Assembly: GCF_003024605.1 (NCBI RefSeq) | Contig: NZ_PYJQ01000010.1 | Coordinates: 1 to 64,000, forward strand | DNA from: Rhizobium sp. JAB6 | GTDB taxonomy: Bacteria > Pseudomonadota > Alphaproteobacteria > Rhizobiales > Rhizobiaceae | Length of the DNA stretch: 64,000 nt | Direction of reading: 5' to 3' | Shown here: positions 8,607-18,068 of the stretch, one piece after another | How the letters are laid out: each line of letters opens with the position of its first letter | How positions within the stretch are numbered: the stretch's first letter is position 1 | Translations under genes and position numbers: made by a program | Notes under the pieces: generated by a model | Databases searched by the model: none | What the model saw: only the letters and a program-made list of their open reading frames with translations | What the model was told of the DNA's origin: nothing

Positions 8607-10874
8607 CTAGAGCGGAATATTGTGGCTCTCGGCAAAGTGCACAAGGATCTCCCGCATCGATGCCTTGGGCTGCTTGTCATCCAGCGCAGCCTCCATGACA
8701 TCGGACAGGGCCTTGAGGTCGAGCCCGAGCAGCATTGCCTTGACCGGGCCGATCGCGGCCGGCGACATGGAAACCGAGCGGAAGCCGAGGCCAAGCAGGG
8801 CCATGGCCGAAATCGTCTTGCCGGCCAGTTCGCCGCAGAGGGTCACCGGTGTATTGTTGCGTTGCCCGGCGCGCACGATATCGCGCAGGATTCGCAGGAA
8901 CGGGCGCTCCAGCGGATCGAAGCGATCCGAAACGCGGGCATTGCCGCGATCGACCGCCATTGAGAACTGGAACAGATCATTGGAGCCGACGGAGACGAAA
9001 TCGACCTCCGCCATCAGCTCGTCCAGCTGCCACAGCAGCGCCGGCACCTCGAGCATCGCGCCGAACTGCAGCTTGCGCGGCAAGCCGTGTCCGAAGCGCG
9101 AGAGGTGCTGGACTTCCTTCTGCAGGAGTTCGCGCACGGCCCTGATCTCGGAGACTTCCGTGACCATCGGCACCATCATCTTCAATTCGCCGTCGGCCGA
9201 CGCCTTGAGCATGGCCCTGAGCTGCGTGCGCAACAGGCCGGGACGATCGAGCGAGAGGCGGATGGCACGCCAGCCGAGCGCGGGATTTTCTTCCTCATGC
9301 GCCCGGAAATAGGGAACGACCTTGTCGCCGCCGATATCGAGCGTGCGGAAGGTGACGACCCGGCCGCCTGCCTGCTTCATGACATTGCGATAGAAGGCTT
9401 CCTGCTCATCCGCCTTCGGCATGGTCGAGGCGATCATGAACTGCAATTCAGTGCGGAACAGGCCGATACCCTCGGCTCCGGATTCCGCAAGCTGCGGCAG
9501 GTCGACCAAAAGGCCGGCATTCATCAGCAGCGAAATGCGCTGCCCGTCCTTGGTGACCGGCTCGACGGAGCGCAGAGCCCGGAACTGCTCCTGCCTGCGG
9601 GCACGGAACCGGACCTTCTCCTCATAGGAGCGCTGATGATCGGCCATCGGCCGCAAATGCACATGGCCGCCGTCGCCATCGATGATGACCGGATCACCGT
9701 TTTCCGCCAGCGCGACGATGCCTACCGCCTGTCCGACGACCGGAATGCCCATGGCGCGCGCCACGATGACGACATGGCTCGTGACCGCGCCCTCTTCCAG
9801 CACCAGGCCGCGAATATTGGCGCGGGGATAATCGAGCAGTTCCGCCGCACCCATCGCACGCGCGAAGATGACCGCGTCGTTCGGAAAGCCTTCGGCGCTG
9901 GTACGGCCGGAATGCCCGATGAGCTGCCGTAAAAGCCGGTTCGCCAGATCCTCGAAATCGTGCATGCGCTCGCGCAGATAGGGATCAGTCAGCCGCATCA
10001 TCCGCGCCTTGGTGTCGCTCTGCACCTTTTCGACGGCTGCTTCAGCGGTCAATCCATTGCGGACGGCCTCCTCGAGCTTGCGCACCCAACCCTGGTCATG
10101 TGCGAACATGCGGTAGGTTTCAAGAACCTCGCGATGTTCGCCTTCCATGGAAACATCGCGGCGCGAGAGCATGTCGTCGATCGAAATGCGCAGCGATCCG
10201 AGCGCTTGGGCGAGACGTCCAATTTCCTTGTCGGCATCCTCGTTCAGAAGGTTGGTGACGACGATGCGCGGCTCGTGCAGCACGACATAGCCGAGGCCAA
10301 TGCCTTCATTGTAGCTGTCGCCATCGATCGTGACCGAGCGAGTGAGATCGAGTTCCAGGCCGGGCTTGGTGATCTTCTTCAGCTCGCCGGTCGCGATCAT
10401 CTCGGCCAATACCATGGCCGTCGTTTCGAGCGCCTCCAGCTCTTCCTCTCGATAGGTGCGGCTCGCCTTGTTCTGGACGACCAGGACACCGAGCGACCGG
10501 CCGGTGCGCAGGATCGGCACGCCGAGGAAGGAATGATAGATCTCTTCGCCGGTTTCCGGCAGATAGCGGAAGGCCGGATGCGATTGCGCATCGGAAAGAT
10601 TGAGCGGCTGGGCGGATGCGGCAATCGTGCCGACGAGGCCTTGCCCCATCTTCAATTGCGAAAGGTGGACAGCCTCTTTCTTGAGGCCCTCGGTAGCATA
10701 CAGTTCGAGGACACCGTCGGCGCGCAGCACGTAGACGGAGCAGACTTCAGCAACCATGTTGCTGGCAATCTGGCGGACGATCCGGTCAAGGCGCTCCTGC
10801 GGCTCCAGCGGCTCCGCCATCAATTCGCGTAGCCGCTTGAGCAGAACGCGTGGACCGCCGGATAGGTCTCTCAT
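8607..10874 (-). CDS. ptsP: Phosphoenolpyruvate-protein phosphotransferase PtsP (EI-Ntr)
   Basis: A 755-residue enzyme I of the nitrogen phosphotransferase system. It has an N-terminal GAF domain (about 20-160), the phosphohistidine domain with the active-site His367 in VTSHVVIVARAMG, and a C-terminal PEP-binding barrel with the catalytic Cys680 in LCGELAGK. It passes phosphate from PEP to NPr and EIIA-Ntr, a signalling chain linked to nitrogen status and potassium. The GAF domain is the feature that separates PtsP from sugar-type enzyme I. It follows lysC by 100 bases on the same strand, the usual rhizobial order. Confidence 0.95.
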   Translation of the reverse strand: MRDLSGGPRVLLKRLRELMAEPLEPQERLDRIVRQIASNMVAEVCSVYVLRADGVLELYATEGLKKEAVHLSQLKMGQGLVGTIAASAQPLNLSDAQSHPAFRYLPETGEEIYHSFLGVPILRTGRSLGVLVVQNKASRTYREEELEALETTAMVLAEMIATGELKKITKPGLELDLTRSVTIDGDSYNEGIGLGYVVLHEPRIVVTNLLNEDADKEIGRLAQALGSLRISIDDMLSRRDVSMEGEHREVLETYRMFAHDQGWVRKLEEAVRNGLTAEAAVEKVQSDTKARMMRLTDPYLRERMHDFEDLANRLLRQLIGHSGRTSAEGFPNDAVIFARAMGAAELLDYPRANIRGLVLEEGAVTSHVVIVARAMGIPVVGQAVGIVALAENGDPVIIDGDGGHVHLRPMADHQRSYEEKVRFRARRQEQFRALRSVEPVTKDGQRISLLMNAGLLVDLPQLAESGAEGIGLFRTELQFMIASTMPKADEQEAFYRNVMKQAGGRVVTFRTLDIGGDKVVPYFRAHEEENPALGWRAIRLSLDRPGLLRTQLRAMLKASADGELKMMVPMVTEVSEIRAVRELLQKEVQHLSRFGHGLPRKLQFGAMLEVPALLWQLDELMAEVDFVSVGSNDLFQFSMAVDRGNARVSDRFDPLERPFLRILRDIVRAGQRNNTPVTLCGELAGKTISAMALLGLGFRSVSMSPAAIGPVKAMLLGLDLKALSDVMEAALDDKQPKASMREILVHFAESHNIPL

Positions 10875-10974
10875 TGCGCCACTAGCTCCCGAATCAAGAT
10901 GTCATGCCTGTCTTGCCCACGTCAGGGCCGGCCGAAACTCGCCTCCGTCACGGTCCGTCGTCAGCTGTCGTGAA

Positions 10975-12249
10975 TCAACTCTTATCCAGACCGTAGCAGG
11001 AATGCAAAGTCCTGACTGCGAGTTCTGCATAAGGACCGTCGATCAGGATGGAAATCTTGATTTCCGACGTCGTAATGGCCTTGATGTTGATGCCTTTTTC
11101 GGCAAGTGCCCGGAAAGCGGTCGCAGCCACGCCCGCATGCGAGCGCATGCCGATGCCGATGACCGAAACCTTGACCAGACCTGATTCGCTCTGGACGACA
11201 TCGTAGCCGATCTTTTCCTTGTTCTCCCCCAGGACGCGCAGCGCCTTCTCGACATCGCCCGAGGGGACCGTGAAGGTCATGTCGGTCTTCGAGCCGTCCT
11301 CGGAAATGTTCTGGACGATCATGTCGACATTGATGTGGTTTTCGGCCAGCGGCCCGAAGATCGCGGCGGAAACGCCCGGCCGGTCGGCAAGACGGCGCAG
11401 CGAGATCTGGGCCTCATCCTTGGCATAGGCAATGCCGGTGACTACTTCCTGTTCCACGATTTCATCCTCGTCACAAATCAGCGTTCCGGGCGGGTTGAGC
11501 AGATCTCCCATGCCCGGAGCATCGGGATCCTCGAAAGAAGAGCGCACGAACGTGCGGACCTTGAACACCATGGCGAGCTCGACCGAGCGCACCTGCAGCA
11601 CCTTTGCGCCGAGAGAGGCCATTTCGAGCATTTCCTCGAAGGCGATCTTCTTCAGGCGGCGTGCCTTGGGCTCGATGCGCGGGTCGGTCGTATAGACGCC
11701 ATCGACGTCGGTATAGATATCACAGCGGTCGGCCTTGACGGCGGCGGCGATCGCGACCGCTGACGTGTCGGAGCCGCCGCGGCCGAGCGTCGCGACGCGA
11801 TTGTCGGGACCGAGACCCTGGAAGCCGGCGACGACTGCCACCTGCCCCTCCTTCATCCGGCGGATCATGTCTTCGCCGTCGATGTCGAGAATGCGGGCCG
11901 CGCCATGCGCATTGTCGGTGCGGATCGGGATCTGCCAGCCCTGCCAGGAGCGGGCGTTGATGCCCATCGCCTGCAGCGCAATCGCCAGAAGGCCGGACGT
12001 GACCTGCTCGCCGGAGGCAACAACCGCATCGTATTCGCGCGCATCGTAGATCGAGTGATTGGCGCCGGCGACCTTGGGCATGTTCTGAACCCAGCCAACG
12101 AGCTCGTTGGTCTTGCCGGACATGGCGGAAACGACGACTGCCACTTCGTGACCGGCGTCGACCTCGCGTTTCACATGGCGGGCGACATTCTTGATGCGGT
12201 CCAGATCAGCGACGGAGGTCCCGCCGAATTTCATCACGATGCGTGCCAT
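10975..12249 (-). CDS. lysC: Aspartate kinase
   Basis: A 424-residue enzyme for the first step of the aspartate family pathway (Lys, Met, Thr, Ile): ATP-dependent phosphorylation of aspartate. The amino-acid kinase domain starts with MKFGGTSVAD (residues 6-15), and two C-terminal ACT domains (about 270-420) should bind feedback inhibitors. It has no fused homoserine dehydrogenase. It is divergent from ubiG with one secreted-protein gene between, and upstream of ptsP on the same strand. No lysine riboswitch is visible in its 170-base leader. Confidence 0.96.
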   Translation of the reverse strand: MARIVMKFGGTSVADLDRIKNVARHVKREVDAGHEVAVVVSAMSGKTNELVGWVQNMPKVAGANHSIYDAREYDAVVASGEQVTSGLLAIALQAMGINARSWQGWQIPIRTDNAHGAARILDIDGEDMIRRMKEGQVAVVAGFQGLGPDNRVATLGRGGSDTSAVAIAAAVKADRCDIYTDVDGVYTTDPRIEPKARRLKKIAFEEMLEMASLGAKVLQVRSVELAMVFKVRTFVRSSFEDPDAPGMGDLLNPPGTLICDEDEIVEQEVVTGIAYAKDEAQISLRRLADRPGVSAAIFGPLAENHINVDMIVQNISEDGSKTDMTFTVPSGDVEKALRVLGENKEKIGYDVVQSESGLVKVSVIGIGMRSHAGVAATAFRALAEKGINIKAITTSEIKISILIDGPYAELAVRTLHSCYGLDKS

Positions 12250-12419
12250 GTGCCTCTACCAGTACCCTGCGCCGGGCGGCTGAATGCGATAAGCCCGACA
12301 TGCAAAATCGCCCTTCCGGTTCGGTAGCCGGAAAAGCGTGATCTCAATGGGGCCGTCTCTTAGCGAGTTTGTCGGGCAGGCGCAATAGCGCTGGACGCCA
12401 CGGCGACTAAAAGTTTACT

Positions 12420-13046
12420 CTAGAAATCAACTTTTAAGGTGGACCAGAACTTGTCGAGAATACCCCCTTCCTTAGGCAGGTTTTCCCTGTTGAGGAAGGT
12501 CGCGACAAGCACGCCGCCTTCCGGCCGGCCGGTCGCAACGATCTCATACTCCATGACGTCGTCGTCCGTGGTCGTCTCGGCCTTGAGGCCCTTCAATACG
12601 GTACCGCTCGGCAATGTGCGCTGGGTTGACCGCTTGCTGACCTTCGCGCCCCCATTGAGGCTTTCCTGCACCATCTGCTGCAGGACGGCATCGGTATAGC
12701 TGGAAGGATTGAGACCCTTATAGACCTGCACGATGATGCCGGTGCCGATCGGCGTCATCAGCGCATATTGCTGGACGCCGCCCCCGAGATCCGTCTTTGC
12801 GACCGTGAATTTGCCATCGTGATCGAAGGAGAATTTTCCGCCGGTGAAGGTCACCGTCTCGCTGCGCTGCAGCTCCACAGGCACCTTGCTGCCGTCCTTC
12901 ATGGTGACTTCGAGTGTATCACCGGGATTGATGCCAACGCTGACCCCGTCGATCGTCAGGCGAAACCCCTTGCCGTCCCCGGCATTTGCATGGCTGGCCG
13001 CAAGCCAGCCCATGGCGATGGCCGTCGCGAGACGGAGTGGTCTCAT
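12420..13046 (-). CDS. Conserved hypothetical exported protein
   Basis: A 208-residue protein with a clear Sec signal peptide (charged start, hydrophobic 8-18, cleavage after about Ala-Asn-Ala at 22). The mature part looks beta-rich and contains one region on 'promote/track' style repeats such as DTLEVTMKDGSKVPVELQRS. I do not recognise a functional family. The start is preceded by GAGGA. It sits between lysC and ubiG and is probably transcribed on its own, toward lysC. Confidence 0.7.
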   Translation of the reverse strand: MRPLRLATAIAMGWLAASHANAGDGKGFRLTIDGVSVGINPGDTLEVTMKDGSKVPVELQRSETVTFTGGKFSFDHDGKFTVAKTDLGGGVQQYALMTPIGTGIIVQVYKGLNPSSYTDAVLQQMVQESLNGGAKVSKRSTQRTLPSGTVLKGLKAETTTDDDVMEYEIVATGRPEGGVLVATFLNRENLPKEGGILDKFWSTLKVDF

Positions 13047-13309
13047 GAGGAACTCCTCTACAAGCCGGTCGATCGCAATCGATCCCGGTTCCGAAAGTCC
13101 ATTTCACAGCCCGGGGATTGATCGGCCATAAGATACCTCCGTGTCAACCTTCCCATCGCAATTCGCGCCTCTCGATCGAGGTATCCCACAGCTGATCGAA
13201 GGCCGCAGGCCCTTGACATCGCGCATCGATCGTCCGACTTCACCCTACGGATAGAATTATTGCGTGCAGTCGTCCGAACATTCGAACGACGCAAATCTCG
13301 GAGCGAGCC

Positions 13310-14062
13310 ATGAACGAAACGGCAAAGAGCACGATCGACCAGAGCGAAGTGGACCGTTTCTCCGCCATGGCGGCGGAATGGTGGAGCCCCACCGGCAAGT
13401 TCAAGCCGCTGCACAAGTTCAACCCGGTGCGCCTCGCCTATATCCGCGACCGCGCCTGCGAGAATTTCGACCGGGATCCGAAGAGCAGCCGGCCGCTGGA
13501 AGGCCTGCGCGTACTCGATATCGGCTGCGGCGGCGGCCTGCTGTCCGAGCCGGTCGCCCGCATGGGCGCCACCGTCATCGGCGCCGACCCTTCGGAAAAA
13601 AATATCGGCATCGCCTCGACACACGCAAAAGCCTCCGGCGTTCCCGTCGACTACCGCGCCGTCACCGCCGAACAATTGGCCGAGGCCGGCGAGACCTTCG
13701 ATATCGTGCTCAACATGGAAGTGGTCGAGCATGTCGCCGACGTCGAATTCTTCCTGTCGACCTGCGCGAAAATGGTGCGACCCGGCGGCCTGATGTTCGT
13801 TGCGACCATCAACCGCACGATGAAGGCCGCGGCCCTTGCCATCTTCGCCGCCGAAAACCTCCTGCGCTGGCTGCCGCGCGGCACCCATCAGTATGAAAAG
13901 CTCGTGCGTCCGGAGGAGATCGAAAAGCCGCTTGCCGCGAGCGGCCTCGAGATCACCGCCCGCACCGGCGTCTTCTATTCGCCGCTGCAGGACCGCTGGA
14001 ATCTCTCGAAGGACATGGATGTCAACTATATGCTGTTGGCGAAACGGGCGAATCTGAGCTGA
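13310..14062 (+). CDS. ubiG: Ubiquinone biosynthesis O-methyltransferase
   Basis: A 250-residue class I methyltransferase that carries out both O-methylations in ubiquinone synthesis. The cofactor motif [20 protein letters not shown] is at about 66-85, and the N-terminal stretch [26 protein letters not shown] is the hallmark of UbiG. The length matches the family. GGAGCGAGCC precedes the ATG. It is divergent from the lysC side, an arrangement common in rhizobia. Confidence 0.96.
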   Translation: MNETAKSTIDQSEVDRFSAMAAEWWSPTGKFKPLHKFNPVRLAYIRDRACENFDRDPKSSRPLEGLRVLDIGCGGGLLSEPVARMGATVIGADPSEKNIGIASTHAKASGVPVDYRAVTAEQLAEAGETFDIVLNMEVVEHVADVEFFLSTCAKMVRPGGLMFVATINRTMKAAALAIFAAENLLRWLPRGTHQYEKLVRPEEIEKPLAASGLEITARTGVFYSPLQDRWNLSKDMDVNYMLLAKRANLS

Positions 14063-14098
14063 TCGCGCATCTGCAAACCTTTTTCAGGCCTTCGCGCT

Positions 14099-14686
14099 TC
14101 AAACCTTCAATGTCAGCACATGCGCCAGCAACTCGGTCTGACCCACAGCGTTAAGAGCAGCGATCTCCTTGATACGCAGGCGATCGATCTTCTGAGGTCG
14201 GCCATCAGGCCCATAGGACTGCTTGAACGAAAAGGCTGTCGGGCTTGCCCCGTGATCATGAAGATGCTCCAGCCGCTCGACGCCATCCTTCCATTCCGGA
14301 ACGTCCCCCGCATCCACCCACCAGAGGACAAGCGGCGGCCAGCTCTGCCTGACGTTCCAATGTCGTGCGCCCTTCAGGGCGTCCGCATGCACGCCGCTAT
14401 AGGTGAATGCCATCAGCGATTCGATATCGGTCCAAAGCGACAGGGATGACGGCGCGGTCTGAAAACCGCTGCCCTCGATGAAACGCGGAAAGACCTGCTC
14501 TCCCCAGCAAGCCGCGCCGGGCTCGCCGGCATAACCGGAGCGGCCGATGAAACCTCGAGCATGCGCAGCCGCCTCGAAATTCGCCGCTTCTCGCAACCGA
14601 AAACTCTCGACTGCATGGCTTTCATAGGCCGCAACATGCAGCCCGAAATTATACATGGCGAGATGCTTGCCCGCGCCCGCCGGCAT
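14099..14686 (-). CDS. DUF3291 family protein
   Basis: A 195-residue protein with the HLAMYNFG beginning and the FTYSGVHADALKGARHW and PLVLWWVDAGDVP stretches of DUF3291, a dimeric alpha/beta-barrel-like family with no assigned function. The start ATG overlaps the DUF1178 stop by one base (TGATG), so it is the last gene of the comF-grxC-nitrilase-DUF1178-DUF3291 run. A later ATG at 14656 is possible. Function unknown; a monooxygenase-like fold is only a guess. Confidence 0.75.
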   Translation of the reverse strand: MPAGAGKHLAMYNFGLHVAAYESHAVESFRLREAANFEAAAHARGFIGRSGYAGEPGAACWGEQVFPRFIEGSGFQTAPSSLSLWTDIESLMAFTYSGVHADALKGARHWNVRQSWPPLVLWWVDAGDVPEWKDGVERLEHLHDHGASPTAFSFKQSYGPDGRPQKIDRLRIKEIAALNAVGQTELLAHVLTLKV

Positions 14687-15114
14687 CAGTTGATATCGTC
14701 TGGCAATACGGGAATGGCGGCGATCTCGATACCTTCCTCGACGAGGGCCTGTGCCTCATCCGGCGTCGCCTTGCCGATGATCCCGCGCGCATCCGCCTCG
14801 CCGTAATGGATCTTGCGGGCTTCCTCGGGAAACTTCGTGCCGACATCCTCTGCATTGGCCTTGATGGCGTCAACCGCTTCCTTGAGCTTTGCCATCGCCT
14901 CCTTGCGCGCTGCGTCCATTGCGAGCGTCTGCATCTCGTCCTTCTTGCGAGCCGTCGACACGGAGGGCGCCATCAGCAGCTTGGAGATCGCAGCCGAGTT
15001 GCAGACAGGACAAGTGAGGAAACCGTTTGCGACCTGGCGATCGAAATCGGCACTTTCGGAAAACCAGCCCTCGAACTCGTGGGCATTGTCACAGGTAAGC
15101 GAATAACGGATCAA
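14686..15114 (-). CDS. DUF1178 family protein
   Basis: A 142-residue protein of an alphaproteobacterial family. The N-terminus IRYSLTCDNAHEFEGWF and the CPVC pair at about 34-37 suggest a small zinc ribbon, followed by a charged helical part. The start is TTG and overlaps the stop of the nitrilase-like gene (TTGA), which argues for translational coupling. In other rhizobia it also stands next to a carbon-nitrogen hydrolase. The role is unknown. Confidence 0.8.
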   Translation of the reverse strand: MIRYSLTCDNAHEFEGWFSESADFDRQVANGFLTCPVCNSAAISKLLMAPSVSTARKKDEMQTLAMDAARKEAMAKLKEAVDAIKANAEDVGTKFPEEARKIHYGEADARGIIGKATPDEAQALVEEGIEIAAIPVLPDDIN

Positions 15115-15968
15115 GCAGCGGCGCCTCCAGCCGCCGGCGTCGCGATCTTCTCCAGTGAAAATTCACGCGCATTCTTCAGGTTCGGTATCTTGTCATGGGC
15201 TGATTTAACGGCGGCAACGTCGATCTCGGCAATGACGACAGCTTCGCCCGTGCCGCCAGCCGATGCCAGCACCTTGCCCCATGGATCGATGATCATCGAA
15301 TGGCCGAAGGTCTCACGGCCGTCTTCATGCTTGCCCGCCTGGGCGGCGGCAATGACGAACATCCCGTTTTCGATGGCGCGGGCTCGCAGCAAAATTTCCC
15401 AATGCGCCTCGCCGGTCTGCTTTGTGAAGGCGGCAGGCACCGTCATCACCTCGGCGCCGGCAACGGCCTGGGCGCGGAAGAGCTGCGGAAAGCGCACATC
15501 GTAGCAGATGGAAAAGCCAAGTTCCGCAAACGGCAGCGACGCGATGCGCGCTTCCGATCCCGCGCGGTAGACGGCGCTCTCACGCCAGCTCTCGCCATTG
15601 TCGAGATCGACGTCGAACATATGGATCTTGTCGTAGCGATTGATGAGCTTGCCGTCGGGACCGAAGAGAAAACCGCGATTGGCGATCTTGCCGTCATCGA
15701 GCGCAATGGCCGTCGAGCCGATATGCAGATGGATGCCGAGTTCCTTCGCCAGTTCGGAGGCCGTCTTCAGGATGATATCGTTCGGCTCATCCCTCAGCAC
15801 GGCACGCAGCCCCGGGCGATCCTTTTGCACGGCACCGGTCATCTCCGGCGTCTGCACGTAGATCGCGCCCTGCGAGGCGGCATCCCGCACCAGCCGCGCC
15901 ATATCAGCCGCATTTTTCACCGGATCGACGCCGGAACACATCTGGACGGCAGCAGCCTTGAAGCTCAT
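15111..15968 (-). CDS. Carbon-nitrogen hydrolase (Nit family, omega-amidase-like)
   Basis: A 285-residue nitrilase-superfamily amidase. The catalytic triad Glu42 (PEMTG), Lys114 (RYDKIHMFDVDL) and Cys155 (GFSICYDVRFP) is intact. It is closest to the Nit1/omega-amidase branch, which deaminates glutathione or 2-oxoglutaramate, but the true substrate is not visible. The ATG at 15968, with GAGGAAG upstream, is preferred over an upstream TTG at 15986. It follows grxC closely, so a link to thiol chemistry (deaminated-glutathione repair) is a reasonable inference. Confidence 0.88.
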   Translation of the reverse strand: MSFKAAAVQMCSGVDPVKNAADMARLVRDAASQGAIYVQTPEMTGAVQKDRPGLRAVLRDEPNDIILKTASELAKELGIHLHIGSTAIALDDGKIANRGFLFGPDGKLINRYDKIHMFDVDLDNGESWRESAVYRAGSEARIASLPFAELGFSICYDVRFPQLFRAQAVAGAEVMTVPAAFTKQTGEAHWEILLRARAIENGMFVIAAAQAGKHEDGRETFGHSMIIDPWGKVLASAGGTGEAVVIAEIDVAAVKSAHDKIPNLKNAREFSLEKIATPAAGGAAA

Positions 15969-15992
15969 CCGTTTCTTCCTCGCCAATATGGA

Positions 15993-16250
15993 TCAGGCAG
16001 CCAGCATCGCATCGAGCTTGCCGGCCCGATCGAGCGCATGGATGTCGTCGCAGCCGCCGACATGCTTGCCATTGATGAAGATCTGCGGGAAGGTCGAGGC
16101 GCCATTCGCCTTGGCAATCATTTCCTGCCGCATTTCCGGCGAATAGGTGGCGTTGTGCTCGACATAGTCGACGCCTTTCGATTCGAGCAGGGATTTCGCA
16201 CGGGCACAATAGCCGCAGAATTCACGCGTATAGATAACGACGGATGCCAT
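15993..16250 (-). CDS. grxC: Glutaredoxin 3
   Basis: An 85-residue thioredoxin-fold protein with a dithiol active site Cys12-Gly-Tyr-Cys15. The glutathione-binding part follows (STFPQIFINGKHVGGCDD). It reduces disulfides and glutathione adducts in the cytosol. Most GrxC proteins have CPYC; the CGYC form is known in rhizobial Grx1-type proteins. GGAGTGGATC precedes the ATG. It lies between comF and the nitrilase-like gene in one leftward run. Confidence 0.94.
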   Translation of the reverse strand: MASVVIYTREFCGYCARAKSLLESKGVDYVEHNATYSPEMRQEMIAKANGASTFPQIFINGKHVGGCDDIHALDRAGKLDAMLAA

Positions 16251-16281
16251 GATCCACTCCGTAAAAGCCTATATCTGACTG

Positions 16282-17058
16282 TCATATAAGATGGCCGACG
16301 ACCCTTGCAAAGGTCAAAACAGTGACATCGGCAGCCCCTGCTTTCTTCAAGGCGCGCGCGGCAGCCGCGACCGTAGCGCCGGTCGTATAAACGTCGTCGA
16401 CGAGAACGATGCGCCGCCCGAATATATCGGCGGCTCTATGCTCGGAAATGGCGAAAGCACCGCGCACATTGTCCTGCCGCGCCTTGGCTCCCAAACCCAC
16501 CTGCTGGCTCGTGCGTTTGACGCGCAGCAGTGTTGCCGCCAGCAGCGGCTTGCCCGAAAGGCGGGCGATATGCCGGGCAAGTTCGGCCGCCTGATTGTAC
16601 TTGCGCGCAAACAGCCGCGCCCGGTGCAGCGGCACCGGAATGATCGCATCACAGGCAGCGACCGTCCCGTCGCTGGCGCGCAGCATCCAGCCCGCCATCA
16701 TCGGCGCGAGATCGGTGCGATCGCGATATTTCAGGCTGAGAACGAGATCGCGCACGATGCCGTCGTGAACGGCGGCGGAGCGCAGACGGTCGAAGACCGG
16801 GGGATCGGCAATCGCCTCGGCGCTCAGAATGCCGGCACCAAGATCATGGGAAAACGGACTGCCCAGTACCTCGCAATAGGGCCGCTCGATGAAGCGAATA
16901 CCGGACCAGCATGCCGGACAGAGGCCTCGATGTGCGCCCACCGAAACCCCACAGCCCGGACATGCGGGCGGATAGACGAGATCGGCAAGCGCCATCCAAG
17001 GCTTTTTCAGCCCGGCGCTCAGCATCGAAAAGGTGATTTCGCGTCCCATCATCCCCAT
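16282..17058 (-). CDS. ComF family phosphoribosyltransferase-like protein
   Basis: A 258-residue protein with an N-terminal zinc ribbon (CPGCGVSVGAHRGLCPACW, about 27-45) and a C-terminal phosphoribosyltransferase fold with the PRPP loop RRIVLVDDVYTTGATV near 215-230. ComF proteins help in DNA uptake in competent bacteria, but most Rhizobiales have them without known competence, so the role here is open. The start is ATG 17058 (or 17052); a longer frame to 17142 would cross a repeat element and lacks a ribosome-binding site. Confidence 0.85.
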   Translation of the reverse strand: MGMMGREITFSMLSAGLKKPWMALADLVYPPACPGCGVSVGAHRGLCPACWSGIRFIERPYCEVLGSPFSHDLGAGILSAEAIADPPVFDRLRSAAVHDGIVRDLVLSLKYRDRTDLAPMMAGWMLRASDGTVAACDAIIPVPLHRARLFARKYNQAAELARHIARLSGKPLLAATLLRVKRTSQQVGLGAKARQDNVRGAFAISEHRAADIFGRRIVLVDDVYTTGATVAAAARALKKAGAADVTVLTFARVVGHLI

Positions 17059-17068
17059 ATGATTGAGA

Positions 17069-17120
17069 CTAGCAATTCCAGGAAAAGTGTATAGCGCTTT
17101 TCCGTCCGGAATTGCGCAAC
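17069..17120 (+). repeat. Dispersed intergenic repeat, family A, copy 2 (short)
   Basis: About 50 bases matching the core of family A (GGAAAAGTGTATAGCGC, then TTTTCCGTCCGGAATTGCGC). The copy fills almost half of the 116-base gap between the divergent comF and methyltransferase starts, so it lies within or next to their promoters. Confidence 0.65.
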
Positions 17121-17174
17121 AGGAATGCGTGTGCCCGGCCACCCGCCGAATTGAGGATAGCGCAGGAAACCATC

Positions 17175-18059
17175 ATGGAAATCGTGTTCGACCAATCGCT
17201 GCTTTCGGCCCGCAAGCGCCGGGCGCTAAGACAAGGTGACGCGAAAGCGGCTTTCCTGCTCGACATTGCCGCTGGCGAGCTCGCCGAACGGCTTGCTGTT
17301 ACCGAGCGCCATTTCGATTCGGCAGTCGAACTGCAGGGGGCGACCGGCATTGCCGCGCGCCTGGCTCTGGCGACGGGCAAGGTCGGTCACCTGAAACGGA
17401 TCGAAAGTGAGAAGGGTTTTGCTGCCCCCGGCGAGACCATCATCGAGGCGCCGCCGGAGGAACTGCCGCTCACGCCGGAATCGATCAACCTCGTGCTTTC
17501 TCCGCTCAGCCTGCATGTCACCAACGACACCCCGGGCGTCTTCATCCAGATCCGCCGCGCGCTGAAGGCCGACGGTCTTTTCCTGGCGGCGATCCCGGGC
17601 TCGGGAACCCTGCAGGAATTGCGCGATGTGCTGCTCGCGACAGAGATCGAGCTTACGGGCGGGGCCAGCCCGCGCGTCATCCCCTTTGCCGATGTCCGCG
17701 ATATCGGCGGTCTCCTCCAGCGTGCCGGCTTTACCCTACCCGTCATCGACGCCGAAACCTATACGGTGCGCTACGACAATCTGTTTGCCCTGATGCGCGA
17801 CCTGCGCGCCATGGGCATGACCAATCCGTTGGTCGATCGCAGCCGCAAGCCGCTGACGCGCGCCTTCTTTCTGCGCGCGGCCGAGCTCTACGCCGAGCGC
17901 TATTCCGATCCGGACGGGCGGATCAGGGCGACATTCTCCATCATCTATGTCTCAGGCTGGGCACCGCACGAGAGCCAGCAGAAGCCGTTACAGCCGGGTT
18001 CGGCCAAGGCGCGGTTGGCCGATGCGCTCAAGGTTGAAGAGCACAAGCTCAAACAGTAG
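17175..18059 (+). CDS. SAM-dependent methyltransferase, BioC/NDUFAF5-like
   Basis: A 294-residue methyltransferase-domain protein. It starts MEIVFDQSLLSARKRRAL, typical of the alphaproteobacterial relatives of NDUFAF5, an assembly factor of respiratory complex I (an arginine hydroxylase in mitochondria). The cofactor region is diverged, with no clean DxGxGxG, although the later motif (SPLSLHVTNDTPGVFIQIRRALKADGLFLAAIPG) is kept. Methyl transfer is therefore uncertain. The ATG at 17175 fits the family start; an earlier codon at 17112 would lie in the repeat. No partner gene is adjacent. Confidence 0.8.
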   Translation: MEIVFDQSLLSARKRRALRQGDAKAAFLLDIAAGELAERLAVTERHFDSAVELQGATGIAARLALATGKVGHLKRIESEKGFAAPGETIIEAPPEELPLTPESINLVLSPLSLHVTNDTPGVFIQIRRALKADGLFLAAIPGSGTLQELRDVLLATEIELTGGASPRVIPFADVRDIGGLLQRAGFTLPVIDAETYTVRYDNLFALMRDLRAMGMTNPLVDRSRKPLTRAFFLRAAELYAERYSDPDGRIRATFSIIYVSGWAPHESQQKPLQPGSAKARLADALKVEEHKLKQ

Positions 18060-18068
18060 GCGATCGCG

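Noticed and set aside
12250..12419. A lysine or SAM riboswitch upstream of lysC
   Set aside because: The leader is short and lacks the conserved stems of either class.
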